From Thermomicrobiales bacterium (GTDB lineage Bacteria > Chloroflexota > Chloroflexia > Thermomicrobiales > UBA6265), in contig JAUJOZ010000033.1 of assembly GCA_030447415.1 (NCBI GenBank), positions 18,277-51,083 on the forward strand: a stretch of DNA of 32,807 nucleotides. Direction: 5' to 3'. Positions 6,568-14,513 of this stretch are shown in pieces. How positions within the stretch are numbered: the first letter of the stretch is position 1; every line of letters starts with the position of its first letter. Below the pieces are notes generated by a model, which had not been told where the DNA came from, did not search any database, and saw only the letters and a program-made list of their open reading frames with translations. The position numbers and the translations under genes were made by a program.

Positions 6568-8499
6568 ATGAGCTTGAGCACCACCTCCAAGGATCGTGTC
6601 CGGGTGCGACCGGGCGAGGCCGTCGAGGCCGTGAATCCGGTCCAGCGAGTGGCGGCGCCTCCGGCCCCTCCGCCCCGCCGACGGCGAATCCCGGCCCGGC
6701 ACGCGGTGAACGAGCGGCGTCGGAGTGTCAGGCGGTCGGTCCGTCGGGTCGATTCGGCGCCCGTCGCGCCGAGAGCCGGGGCGGCAAGCGGGAGCGACCT
6801 GGCGGCCCTGCTGCGAAGGCACCGGGCCATCGCGGCGGTTCTCGCCGCCTACGCCGCGTCGGCGCTCATCATGCCGACGATGACGGCGACGCCGGTCAGC
6901 GACGATTGGGTCTACGCCCGTTCGGTCGAAATCCTGCTCCGTCAGGGCGAGCTGCGCATCCTGGACCTGTCCGTCGTCACCTTGGTCTTCCAGGTCTTGT
7001 GGGGCGGGCTCTTCGCCGGGCTCTTCGGCCTGTCGTTCGGGGCCCTCCGCCTCTCGACGGTGGTCCTGATGTTCCTGAGCGGGATCGCCTGCTACGGGCT
7101 TTGCCGCGAGCTCGCGCTCGACCGCGGACGCAGTGCGCTGGCCGCCGCCGCCTACCTCTTCAATCCGCTTGCCTTCGTCCTCGGCTTCAGCTTCATGACC
7201 GACCCCCAGTTCACCGCCCTGCTGGTCATCGCCACGTTCTTCTACGCGCGGGGGCTGCAATCCGGCGAGACGGGTGAACGCGCGCTCCTCGCGGGCTCAA
7301 TGGTGGCGGCGCTGGCCTTCCTGGTGCGGCAGCAGGGCGCGTTGATTCCGTTCGCGGTCGTCGTCTACCTCGTCCTCAGCCGGCGGCTCCGGATCTGGCC
7401 TCACCCCGACCGCCGGGGGGTGGCGCTCTTCGCTCGGGTCGTCGCCATCCCGGCGGTGGCCACCGTCCTCTACTACCTCTGGCTCGTGTTCGTCCACGGC
7501 GTGCCGATCCAGCAGGAGTCGTTCTCGCACTCGGTGATCAAGGCCGGCTGGGGTGGGAGCTGGCAGTTGATCGAGCGACTGACCGTTATCGAGGCGATGT
7601 ACGCTGGCTTCTTCATCCTCCCTATCGCCGCGGCCGCCATCGTCGGACTCCCGCGCCTGTGGCACGTCCGCACGCCGCTCGGCTGGACCATGCTCGCCGC
7701 CTGGGGAGCGCTGTTGGCGGCGGGGTTGGTCATCTTCGGCCAAGACGGTCGCCGCTGGCCGTACATCCCCCAGTTCGTCGGCGTCAGCGGCCTCGGGCCG
7801 AACGACCTGGAGGGTGGTGGGCGACCCTGGGTGGTGAACAGCGCCACGCTCGAGTGGTTGACCGGGGCCTGCGCGGCGGGTGCGCTCCTCTTCGGCCTCG
7901 CGCTCTGCCGCAACGTCGGTGCGGCGCGCACCCGTGACGGCGCCAAGGCGGGCTTGGTGCTGACGGTAGGACTCTGGCAGGTGGTCGGCGTGCTACCGCC
8001 CTCCTACCATTTCCGGAACTGGATCATCTCCGTCGACCGCTATCTCCTCCCACTCCTGCCGTTCGTCGTCTGCCTCGGTCTCTGGGCGCTGCGCGACGTG
8101 CGCCTCGCCATGCCGATCGCCTGGCTCGGGGTGGCGGCGGTCGACTTCATCTCTAAAGCGGGCACCCGCGACTTCCTCGTCTTCCAGGACGCGACCTGGG
8201 ACCTCGCCCGGGCCGCCAACGCGGCCGGGGTGATCAACACGCGGCTGGACGCCGGCTCCTCCTGGGACGGCTATCATCTCTGGGAGTACTCGCACGCCAA
8301 CCGCATCCCGCAGCGGACACCGGGCGGCGCCTGGTGGACCAACCTCTTCGCCCCGGCCACCGACTCCAGCTACGTCGTCTCCACCGCGCCGCTGCCCGGG
8401 TACGACCTCCTCGCGCTGGTGGAGTACTCCACCTGGCTCGATGGGGACCCGACCTACCTCTATCTGCTGCGCCGGTGGGGAGTAACTGGACCACCATAG
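6568..8499 (+). CDS. GT39-like multi-pass membrane glycosyltransferase
   Basis: A 643-residue integral membrane protein resembling dolichyl/polyprenyl-phosphate-mannose-protein mannosyltransferases and ArnT. After a cytoplasmic, Arg/Pro-rich tail of about 90 residues comes a first hydrophobic segment (AVLAAYAASALIM), then a loop with SDDWVYARSVEILLRQGELR near residue 110. The acidic pair in this first external loop is the usual catalytic site of GT-C enzymes. About ten more hydrophobic segments follow, with a short soluble C-terminal tail. Such enzymes move a sugar from a polyprenyl-phosphate carrier to a protein or lipid on the outer membrane face. The upstream GT2 gene would supply the lipid-linked donor, and the methyltransferase between them could modify the product. 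The long basic N-tail is unusual; a start further inside cannot be excluded. Confidence 0.8.
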   Translation: MSLSTTSKDRVRVRPGEAVEAVNPVQRVAAPPAPPPRRRRIPARHAVNERRRSVRRSVRRVDSAPVAPRAGAASGSDLAALLRRHRAIAAVLAAYAASALIMPTMTATPVSDDWVYARSVEILLRQGELRILDLSVVTLVFQVLWGGLFAGLFGLSFGALRLSTVVLMFLSGIACYGLCRELALDRGRSALAAAAYLFNPLAFVLGFSFMTDPQFTALLVIATFFYARGLQSGETGERALLAGSMVAALAFLVRQQGALIPFAVVVYLVLSRRLRIWPHPDRRGVALFARVVAIPAVATVLYYLWLVFVHGVPIQQESFSHSVIKAGWGGSWQLIERLTVIEAMYAGFFILPIAAAAIVGLPRLWHVRTPLGWTMLAAWGALLAAGLVIFGQDGRRWPYIPQFVGVSGLGPNDLEGGGRPWVVNSATLEWLTGACAAGALLFGLALCRNVGAARTRDGAKAGLVLTVGLWQVVGVLPPSYHFRNWIISVDRYLLPLLPFVVCLGLWALRDVRLAMPIAWLGVAAVDFISKAGTRDFLVFQDATWDLARAANAAGVINTRLDAGSSWDGYHLWEYSHANRIPQRTPGGAWWTNLFAPATDSSYVVSTAPLPGYDLLALVEYSTWLDGDPTYLYLLRRWGVTGPP

Positions 8500-8645
8500 A
8501 CAGGGCCGGCGAGACCACGCTGCACCGACGACGGAGCGTCCCGCGGGTGGGGTGGTTGGCATCAGGTCACACGACCACCCCGGTTGGATCGACATCCATG
8601 CCGTTCGAGGTACCGGGCAGCGGCGGACTGCGAGCAACCCGATGC

Positions 8646-8651
8646 TAGACT
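8646..8651 (+). promoter_or_regulatory. Possible -10 box close to pdxH
   Basis: TAGACT lies 7 nt before an in-frame ATG at 8659, the spacing expected for a leaderless transcript. No convincing -35 is seen. If used, it would give a pdxH product 12 residues longer than the ATG at 8695. Confidence 0.25.
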
Positions 8652-8694
8652 GCCGGCGATGCAAGGAAGCACCAGAGGCTCACGGGGGCGCACG

Positions 8695-9333
8695 ATGTCG
8701 GTGGCCGATCTACGCAAGGAGTACGCGCGCGGGGGGCTGGACGAGGGAGACCTCGACCCGGACCCATTCCGGCAGTTCGCCGCCTGGTTCGCCGAGGCCC
8801 ACGTGGTGGGCGGCTCGGAAGCCAACGCCATGACCCTCGCCACGGCGACCCCGGACGGCGCCCCCTCGGCGCGGGTTGTTCTGCTCAAGGGGTTCGACGA
8901 GCGCGGCTTCGTCTTCTACACCAACTACGAGAGCCACAAGGGACGAGAGCTCGCGGCCAACCCGCGGGCAGCCGTCGCGTTTTACTGGGCGCCGCTGGAG
9001 CGGCAGGTGCGGATCACCGGCCCGGTCGCGCGCATCAGCCGTGACGAGTCCGCGCGCTATTTCGCCAGCCGTCCCCTCGGCAGCCAGGTCGGCGCCGCGG
9101 CCTCCCACCAGAGCGAGGTGGTCCCCAACCGGGCCGTCCTCGAGGAGCACTTCGCGCGGCTCAGCGCCGAGTACGAGGGACGGGACGTGCCGCTGCCCGA
9201 CTTCTGGGGTGGCTACCGGCTGACCCCGGAGACGATCGAATTCTGGCAGGGACGACCCAGCCGGCTGCATGACCGGCTGCGCTATCGGCGGACGCCGGAG
9301 GGCGGCTGGGCGATCGACCGGCTGTCGCCGTAA
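8695..9333 (+). CDS. pdxH: Pyridoxamine/pyridoxine 5'-phosphate oxidase
   Basis: A 212-residue flavoprotein that oxidises pyridoxine or pyridoxamine 5'-phosphate to pyridoxal 5'-phosphate with FMN and oxygen, the last step of vitamin B6 salvage. The sequence reads like a full family member: [10 protein letters not shown] at the start, [36 protein letters not shown] (FMN-binding), [34 protein letters not shown], the [19 protein letters not shown] loop, and the C-terminal [19 protein letters not shown] followed by [10 protein letters not shown]. Length matches the family. The ATG at 8695 gives the usual N-terminus; ATG 8659 is possible. It converges on the glycogen phosphorylase gene with about 120 bp between, and no strong terminator is visible there. 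Confidence 0.95.
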   Translation: MSVADLRKEYARGGLDEGDLDPDPFRQFAAWFAEAHVVGGSEANAMTLATATPDGAPSARVVLLKGFDERGFVFYTNYESHKGRELAANPRAAVAFYWAPLERQVRITGPVARISRDESARYFASRPLGSQVGAAASHQSEVVPNRAVLEEHFARLSAEYEGRDVPLPDFWGGYRLTPETIEFWQGRPSRLHDRLRYRRTPEGGWAIDRLSP

Positions 9334-9451
9334 CGGAGGCGGCAGCCAGTCGACGGCCTCGCGAACGAGCCGGGAGGTCGACGGCGTGCCCCGGAACGGC
9401 GGCACGTCGGAGCGGTCATGAGCTGCCCTTGTTCGTTCCGCCGTCTGCCGT

Positions 9452-11605
9452 CTACCGATCGACCCCCGCCGCCGGCCGGTAGAGCCGGTGGACGTAGTCG
9501 GCGAGCATCCGCTGGGCGGAGAAGGCAGGGGCGACGGTGCAGATCGCTTCTTTCGCCCGCGTCACCCAGGCTACGGGGATGCCATCGGCGTCACGCCGGT
9601 AATAGAGCGGTGCGACCTCCGCCAGGAGGTCGTAGAAGGCGTGCGCTTCCGCGGCATCCTGCGCGTGGTCGTCGGCCACCGGCGCGGGCTCGATGCCCCA
9701 ACCGTTGCTGTTGTCCGGCGACCAACCCTCGCGCCACCAGCCGTCGAGGATGCTGAGGTTCGGCACCCCATTGGCGGCGGCCTTCATACCGCTGGTGCCG
9801 CTCGCTTCCATCGGCGCTCGTGGCATGTTCAGCCAGACGTCGACGCCCCCGACCATCGTGCCGGCGACACCCATGTCGTAGTCCTCGACGAAGGCGATTC
9901 GGCCGCTGAGGCGCGGATCGCGCGTGCGGCCGTAGATCTCCTGGATCAGGCGCTTACCGCCGTCGTCGGCCGGGTGCGCCTTGCCGGCGAAGACGATTTG
10001 GACCGGCCACTCCGGATGGTTAAGGATGCCCGCCAAGCGATCGAGGTCGTGGAAGAGGAGCGTCGCGCGCTTGTAGGTCGCAAAACGGCGCGCAAACCCG
10101 AGCGTGAGCACGTTCGCTTCGAGAAACGGACCGGCGGCGACGACCTGGGCCGGGTCCAGTCCCCCTTCGGACCATCGCCGTCGGGTCCGCTCGCGCATGT
10201 CGGTCAGCAGGTCCCGCTTGGCCGCGAGGTGGACCTCCCAGAACTCGCCGGCGGGGATGGTGCGGACCGGCTCCCAGGTTGCCGGGTCGTCCTGGCGCTC
10301 GCGCCAGTCCGGCGCCAGGTGCCGGTCGAGCAGGTTCTGGACGCGGGGCGAGATCCAGGTCGGGAGGTGGACGCCGTTCGTGATCGAGGTGATCGGCACC
10401 ATGGCCGGTTCAATCCCCGGCCACAGCCCGCTCCACATCTCGCGGGTCACCTCGCCGTGTCGCTCGCTGACACCGTTGCGGTGCCCGGCCAACCGCATCG
10501 AGAGGGCTGTCAGATTGAACCCGTCCCCGCTCTCCGTGTGCCGACCAAGTGCCAGGAACCCTTCGCGGCCGAGCCCGAGCTGCGACCAGTAATGACCGAA
10601 GTAGCGGTCGATCAGGTACGGTGGAAAGACATCGTGTCCGGCCGGCACGGGGGTGTGGCTGGTAAAGACGGTGGTCGCCCGAACCCGCTCGGCGGCCTCC
10701 TCGAAACCGAGACCTGTGGCTGCTAACTCCCGCACGCGCTCCAGGAGATGGAAGGCAGCGTGTCCCTCGTTGGCGTGCCAGTAGGCCGGCTCGACCCCCA
10801 TCGCCCGCAGCGCGCGCACGCCGCCGACGCCGAGGACGATCTCCTGCCGCAGCCGATGTTCCTGGTCGCCTCCGTACAGGCGAGACGAGACGGTCCGGGT
10901 CCATTCCGGGTTGCCGTCCACGTCCGCGTCGAGCAGGTAAATCGGAACGCGACCGACCCGCAGACACCAAATCGCCAATCGCAGCGGCGCCTCCGGCTGG
11001 TCAAACGCGACCTCCACGAAGCAGGGATTGCCGTCCGCGCCGCGAACCTGGGTCGTCGGCTCCGCCCAGGGTTCGATGTCGGCGGTGACGTCGTGCTGCC
11101 AACCGTCGTGGGTGAGGCGCTGCCGAAGATAGCCCTGGCGGTAGAGAAGGGAGACGCCGACCAGGGGCAGACCAAGGTCGCTCGCCTGCTTGGCGTGGTC
11201 GCCGGCCAGGACGCCCAGACCACCAGAGTAGATCGGCAACGCCCGGTGCAACCCGAACTCCGCCGAGAAATAGGCGACGGTCTTGTTCGCGAGCGCCGGC
11301 TCATGGCGCCCGATCCAGGTGTCGGATGGGTCGGCCCGCTCCATCTCCCCGTAGGAGGTGACGACGGCATCGTACGCCCGGACGAAGGCCGGGTCGCTCG
11401 CGGCCGACTCCAACCGCTCGGGCGGAAGGCGATGAAGGATGAGGACGGGGTTCTGATCGGTCGCGTCCCAGAGGGCCGGGTCGAGCTCGCGGAAGAGCGC
11501 GGCGGCCGGCGGCTGCCAGCTCCACCAGAGGTTGTACGCGAGGTTCACGAGCCCATCGATGCGGGCCGGCACCTCCACGGCGCTGGGGCTGGAACTCGTC
11601 ACCAT
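9452..11605 (-). CDS. glgP: Alpha-glucan (glycogen/maltodextrin) phosphorylase
   Basis: A 717-residue GT35-family enzyme that releases glucose-1-phosphate from alpha-1,4-glucans using PLP and phosphate. It is the shorter type common in thermophiles, with the N-terminal DUF3417-like segment (LAYNLWWSWQPPAAALFRELDPALW) followed by the phosphorylase core. Signatures include YFSAEFGLHRALPIYSGGLGVLAGDHAKQAS, HANEGHAAF, FTSHTPVPAGHDVF, ITNGVHLPTW, GFARRFATYKRA and the PLP-lysine motif EASGTSGMKAAANG (about residue 605). The start at 11605 follows a strong GAGGAG site 10 nt upstream; the frame is open further but that part is low-complexity and overlaps the divergent LuxR-type gene region. Confidence 0.94.
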   Translation of the reverse strand: MVTSSSPSAVEVPARIDGLVNLAYNLWWSWQPPAAALFRELDPALWDATDQNPVLILHRLPPERLESAASDPAFVRAYDAVVTSYGEMERADPSDTWIGRHEPALANKTVAYFSAEFGLHRALPIYSGGLGVLAGDHAKQASDLGLPLVGVSLLYRQGYLRQRLTHDGWQHDVTADIEPWAEPTTQVRGADGNPCFVEVAFDQPEAPLRLAIWCLRVGRVPIYLLDADVDGNPEWTRTVSSRLYGGDQEHRLRQEIVLGVGGVRALRAMGVEPAYWHANEGHAAFHLLERVRELAATGLGFEEAAERVRATTVFTSHTPVPAGHDVFPPYLIDRYFGHYWSQLGLGREGFLALGRHTESGDGFNLTALSMRLAGHRNGVSERHGEVTREMWSGLWPGIEPAMVPITSITNGVHLPTWISPRVQNLLDRHLAPDWRERQDDPATWEPVRTIPAGEFWEVHLAAKRDLLTDMRERTRRRWSEGGLDPAQVVAAGPFLEANVLTLGFARRFATYKRATLLFHDLDRLAGILNHPEWPVQIVFAGKAHPADDGGKRLIQEIYGRTRDPRLSGRIAFVEDYDMGVAGTMVGGVDVWLNMPRAPMEASGTSGMKAAANGVPNLSILDGWWREGWSPDNSNGWGIEPAPVADDHAQDAAEAHAFYDLLAEVAPLYYRRDADGIPVAWVTRAKEAICTVAPAFSAQRMLADYVHRLYRPAAGVDR

Positions 11606-11731
11606 CGACAGCGAACTCCTCTGAGCCGGACGCGTGCCGGCATGCGTCCCCAACGCAAGCAGCCGCGCCTCGGCTCCGCGGGCGCCGAGCGCGGCTAGGG
11701 ACGACAGCGTACCACGCACGAGGGCAGCGGC

Positions 11732-11980
11732 GTGCCGATCATGGGCTACAGACGGAGCGAAGACCTGCACCCGGCCCCCTCCCATCCAGCCGACCCGAGC
11801 GAGCGGAAGGCCGAGGTGCTGCGCCTGGTGGCGCGGGGCCTGACCAACGCTCGGATCGGCGAGCGCCTCTTCATCAGTCCCCGCACCGTCAACACCCACC
11901 TGACCGCCATCTACCACAAGCTCCGCGTCGATGGCCGGTCCACCGCCACCCGCGTCGCCGTGGAGCAGGGGCTGGCCTAG
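11732..11980 (+). CDS. Small LuxR/GerE-type helix-turn-helix protein
   Basis: An 82-residue protein that is almost entirely a LuxR C-terminal DNA-binding domain. The core ERKAEVLRLVARGLTNARIGERLFISPRTVNTHLTAIYHKL contains the four helices, with recognition helix SPRTVNTHLTAIYHKL. No receiver or sensor domain precedes it; an in-frame TAG lies 12 codons upstream of the GTG at 11732 (an ATG at 11741 is the alternative start). Either it is a stand-alone regulator like GerE or it is the surviving tail of a larger LuxR protein. The Leu/Arg-rich ending ATRVAVEQGLA is complete. It is divergent from glgP and sits about 330 bp upstream of the surface-protein gene, in front of which lies an inverted repeat. 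A regulatory link is possible but unproven. Confidence 0.6.
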   Translation: MPIMGYRRSEDLHPAPSHPADPSERKAEVLRLVARGLTNARIGERLFISPRTVNTHLTAIYHKLRVDGRSTATRVAVEQGLA

Positions 11981-12127
11981 GCCCTGCGAGCACGGTGTCC
12001 ACCGCGCGCAGGCGCCTTACTCGTCATCCCTCGCATCGCCCAGCCTATGTGTCGTGCCCAGCCAGTGACGCGCGCGAGACGTCCGTGATCCTCCCAAGTA
12101 TCCAACCCGGTTCGCCCCGAGCATGGT

Positions 12128-12143
12128 CCCCCTTCGGAGGGGG
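12128..12143 (+). terminator. Short GC stem-loop after the LuxR-type gene
   Basis: CCCCCT pairs with AGGGGG across a TCGG tetraloop (12128-12143), about 150 nt beyond the LuxR-type stop. There is no T tract, so a terminator role is weakly supported. Confidence 0.3.
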
Positions 12144-12188
12144 TGCGGTCTGACACGCACCGCGTTACGCGGCCCGGCGAACGATTAA

Positions 12189-12211
12189 GTAGGTTGAATG
12201 AGTAAACCTAC
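12189..12211. promoter_or_regulatory. Inverted repeat, candidate operator upstream of the surface-protein gene
   Basis: GTAGGTT at 12189-12195 is mirrored by AACCTAC at 12205-12211 around a 9-nt spacer. The block is noticeably AT-rich against its surroundings and sits about 100 nt upstream of the ATG at 12310. The symmetry fits a dimeric regulator; the nearby LuxR-type protein is one candidate binder. The remaining sequence of 11981-12309 holds no gene I can support. Confidence 0.4.
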
Positions 12212-12309
12212 CGATGTCCGCCCCAGGCCGCCGACCTAGAGTGAGCCGCGTGGCCATGGCCGCCACGGCGCACCACCGGGTCACGAGCCCGGCCGGAGAA
12301 CAGGAGAGG

Positions 12310-13487
12310 ATGATGACCTCGGCCACGCGGCGACTCTCGCCACTGCTTTTCGCCGTCCTAGCGCTGCTGCTGACCTCGCTGCCGACCGCAGCCCAGGGGG
12401 ACACCCCGACCGGCACAATCGCGATCCGGGGCAGTCTCTGCGCGAACGCGGCCGCCGCCGCGGCGCCGAGCACTGTGCCGCCGCCGACGCCTTCGGCAGT
12501 GTGACCGTCGCCACCCTGGACGGCCGGACGCTGGCGATGGCCACCGCCGACCTACACGGCGGCTCCTACGTCTGGGACGACGACGGGCTCGTCTTCGGGA
12601 CCTACTTCGCCAACACCGCCGGTCTCACCGTCCCGACCGGGTACGAGTTCGTCGACCTCGCCGGCGCGGGCGCGGCGGACCCCGGCTGGGGCTTCAAGCT
12701 CTCGGCCGACCACCCAAACGCCTACCTCTACGTCGTCTACGTAGCCCAGGGGAGCCAGGCCGACACGGACACCGATGGCGACGGCCTGACTGACGCCGAG
12801 GAGGTGCAGCTCGGCACCGACCTCTCCAAGGCCGACACCGACGGTGACGGAGTGGATGACGGCGATGAAGTCGTGGCCGGCACCGACCCGACCGACCCAA
12901 GCAGCGCCCCCGGCGGCGGCCCCGGTCCCGGCGACCTTCTGGCCCGGGTCTTCACCTGCCCAGTCGAGTACACCGGCACCGACTTCGCTGGGGACTGCGC
13001 CGCGACCGAGGGCATCGCCGTCGCCGTCGGCCCGTTCGGTGGCGAGGAAACCGGCAACGCGACGACCGGTGCCGACGGCACGGCCCGCTTCGACGACCTC
13101 GGCGTCGGCGCCTTCGTCGTCGCCGCCGACCTGCCGGGCGACGCGCTGGACCATACCGAGATCTTCTGCGCCGCGCCGGGCGACACGGAGCCGCGCCGCA
13201 TCGAACGTAACGGCCTCACGAGCATCACGGTGGACCTCCGCGCCGGCGAGCCGTTGACCTGCTCGTTCTACATCTTCCCGGCCGACGCCGGGCAGCCCAA
13301 GCCGAGCGCGGCCCCCTCGGCGAAGCCGTCCGCCGGCACCACCACGCTGCCTAACACCGGGACCGGCAGCACGGCTGCCACCGAAGCCGACGCCCGCACC
13401 TTCTCCCCGACCGTGGGCCTGGCGCTCGTGGCGGGCACGCTCCTCGTCCTGGCCGGTGGCTTGACTGCCCTCCGGCGGCGAACCTAA
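12310..13487 (+). pseudogene. LPNTG-anchored surface protein with type-3 calcium-binding repeats, frameshifted
   Basis: Two frames together make one secreted protein. The first (ATG at 12310 or 12313, after an AGGAGAGG ribosome site) encodes a signal peptide, TRRLSPLLFAVLALLLTSLPTAAQG, and reaches GTIAIRGSLCAN before running into Ala/Pro sequence and a stop at 12504. The second, open from near 12462, continues AEHCAADAFGSVTVATLDGR. One base appears missing in the GCC-rich run at about 12450-12465. Next come a beta-rich domain, two thrombospondin-type-3-like calcium loops (DTDTDGDGLTDAEE and DTDGDGVDDGDE, about 12760-12890), a prealbumin/Cna-B-like domain, a Pro/Ser/Ala linker, LPNTG (13347-13361), a hydrophobic helix and a terminal RRRT. 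This is the classic sortase substrate order. The internal GTG at 12501 would lack any signal peptide, so it is an unlikely true start. The break may be real or a sequencing error. Confidence 0.75.
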
Positions 13488-13503
13488 TTCCTCCTTCCTT
13501 CTC

Positions 13504-13532
13504 GGGGCGGGCGAGAGCTTCTCGCCCGCCCC
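13504..13532 (+). terminator. Strong stem-loop terminator after the surface-protein gene
   Basis: A perfect 12-bp stem GGGGCGGGCGAG / CTCGCCCGCCCC (13504-13515 with 13521-13532) closes an AGCTT loop, starting 17 nt after the stop at 13487. The following TCT is only weakly U-rich. Position and strength make termination likely. Confidence 0.65.
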
Positions 13533-13575
13533 TCTGCTGGATAGTCGGCCCGCGTCCGCACGGAGAACAGGAACT

Positions 13576-14359
13576 ATGCACGGAATAGCAGGCAAGGTGG
13601 CGTTCGTTACGGGAGCGGCGTCAGGCATCGGCCGCGCGACGGCTCATCGCTTCGCCCTCGGGAGCGCGTGCGTCGTGATCGGCGACATCGACCCCACCCG
13701 AGACCGGGTCGCCGAGGAGCTCCGGGCCGTTGGCGGGGAGGCGATCGCGATGCACCACGACGTCGCCGATGAAGCGTCGTGGGAGGACGCGATCGAACGG
13801 ACGCTGCAAGCGTACGGGCGGCTCGACATCCTCGTGAACAACGCCGGCCTCACGGCGTCGGCGCCGATCGCCGACATGAGCATCGCGGAGTGGCGGCGCG
13901 TCATGGCCGTGAACCTCGACGGTGTCTTCCTCGGCACGAAGCACGCGGTGGCCGCCATACGCCGCCACGGGCAGGGCGGTGCCATCGTCAACGTCTCGTC
14001 GACGTCGGGCCTTGTCGGGAGTCCTACGGCCAGCGCGTACTGCGCGAGCAAAGGAGGCGTGCAGCTCTTCACGAAGGCCGTCGCCCTCGAGTGCGCCGCC
14101 GAGCGTATCGCGCGTCAACTCGGTCCATCCAGGAGCCGTGCGGACACCCATCTGGGAAACGGCCGACGGATGGCCGGAACCGATGGCGCAGGCGGGGAGT
14201 CCGGACGCAGCGTGGCGGGCGCTCGCGGCCACGACGCCGTTAGGGCGCGTGGCCGAGCCGGAGGAAGTGGCCGACGCCATCTTCTTCCTCGCCTCCGACG
14301 CATCGCGCTTCGTCACCGGGAGCGAGCTCGTCGTCGACGGCGGCTACAGCGCGATCTAG
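13576..14359 (+). pseudogene. Short-chain dehydrogenase/reductase, frameshifted
   Basis: The reading begins at ATG 13576 (preceded by GGAGAACAGGA) with a complete classical SDR N-domain: VAFVTGAASGIGRATAHRF (NAD(P)-binding TGxxxGxG), HHDVADEASW, DILVNNAGLTASAPI (NNAG) and [12 protein letters not shown], with catalytic Ser and the YxxxK of SAYCASKGG. After [11 protein letters not shown] the frame is lost. In the next frame the family continues at once with [21 protein letters not shown] and ends [38 protein letters not shown]. One extra base in the CGCGCG around 14110 explains it. Corrected, the protein is about 260 residues, the normal length. The stop codon TAG is part of the CTAG at which the insertion element begins. 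Substrate unknown. Confidence 0.8.
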
Positions 14360-14513
14360 CAGGGTGCTGAAAAAGCCGCTTCGTGGTCGGCGGTGACGCA
14401 GAAAGGGGGCTTCGGCCGGCTATGTCTCGGTTGCCCATTTCCGCTGGTTCCCGTCCGGTGCCCTGCTGGTGCCGCGCTCGGCGTCGACTCGCCCCTCGTG
14501 ACGCTGCTTCCGC

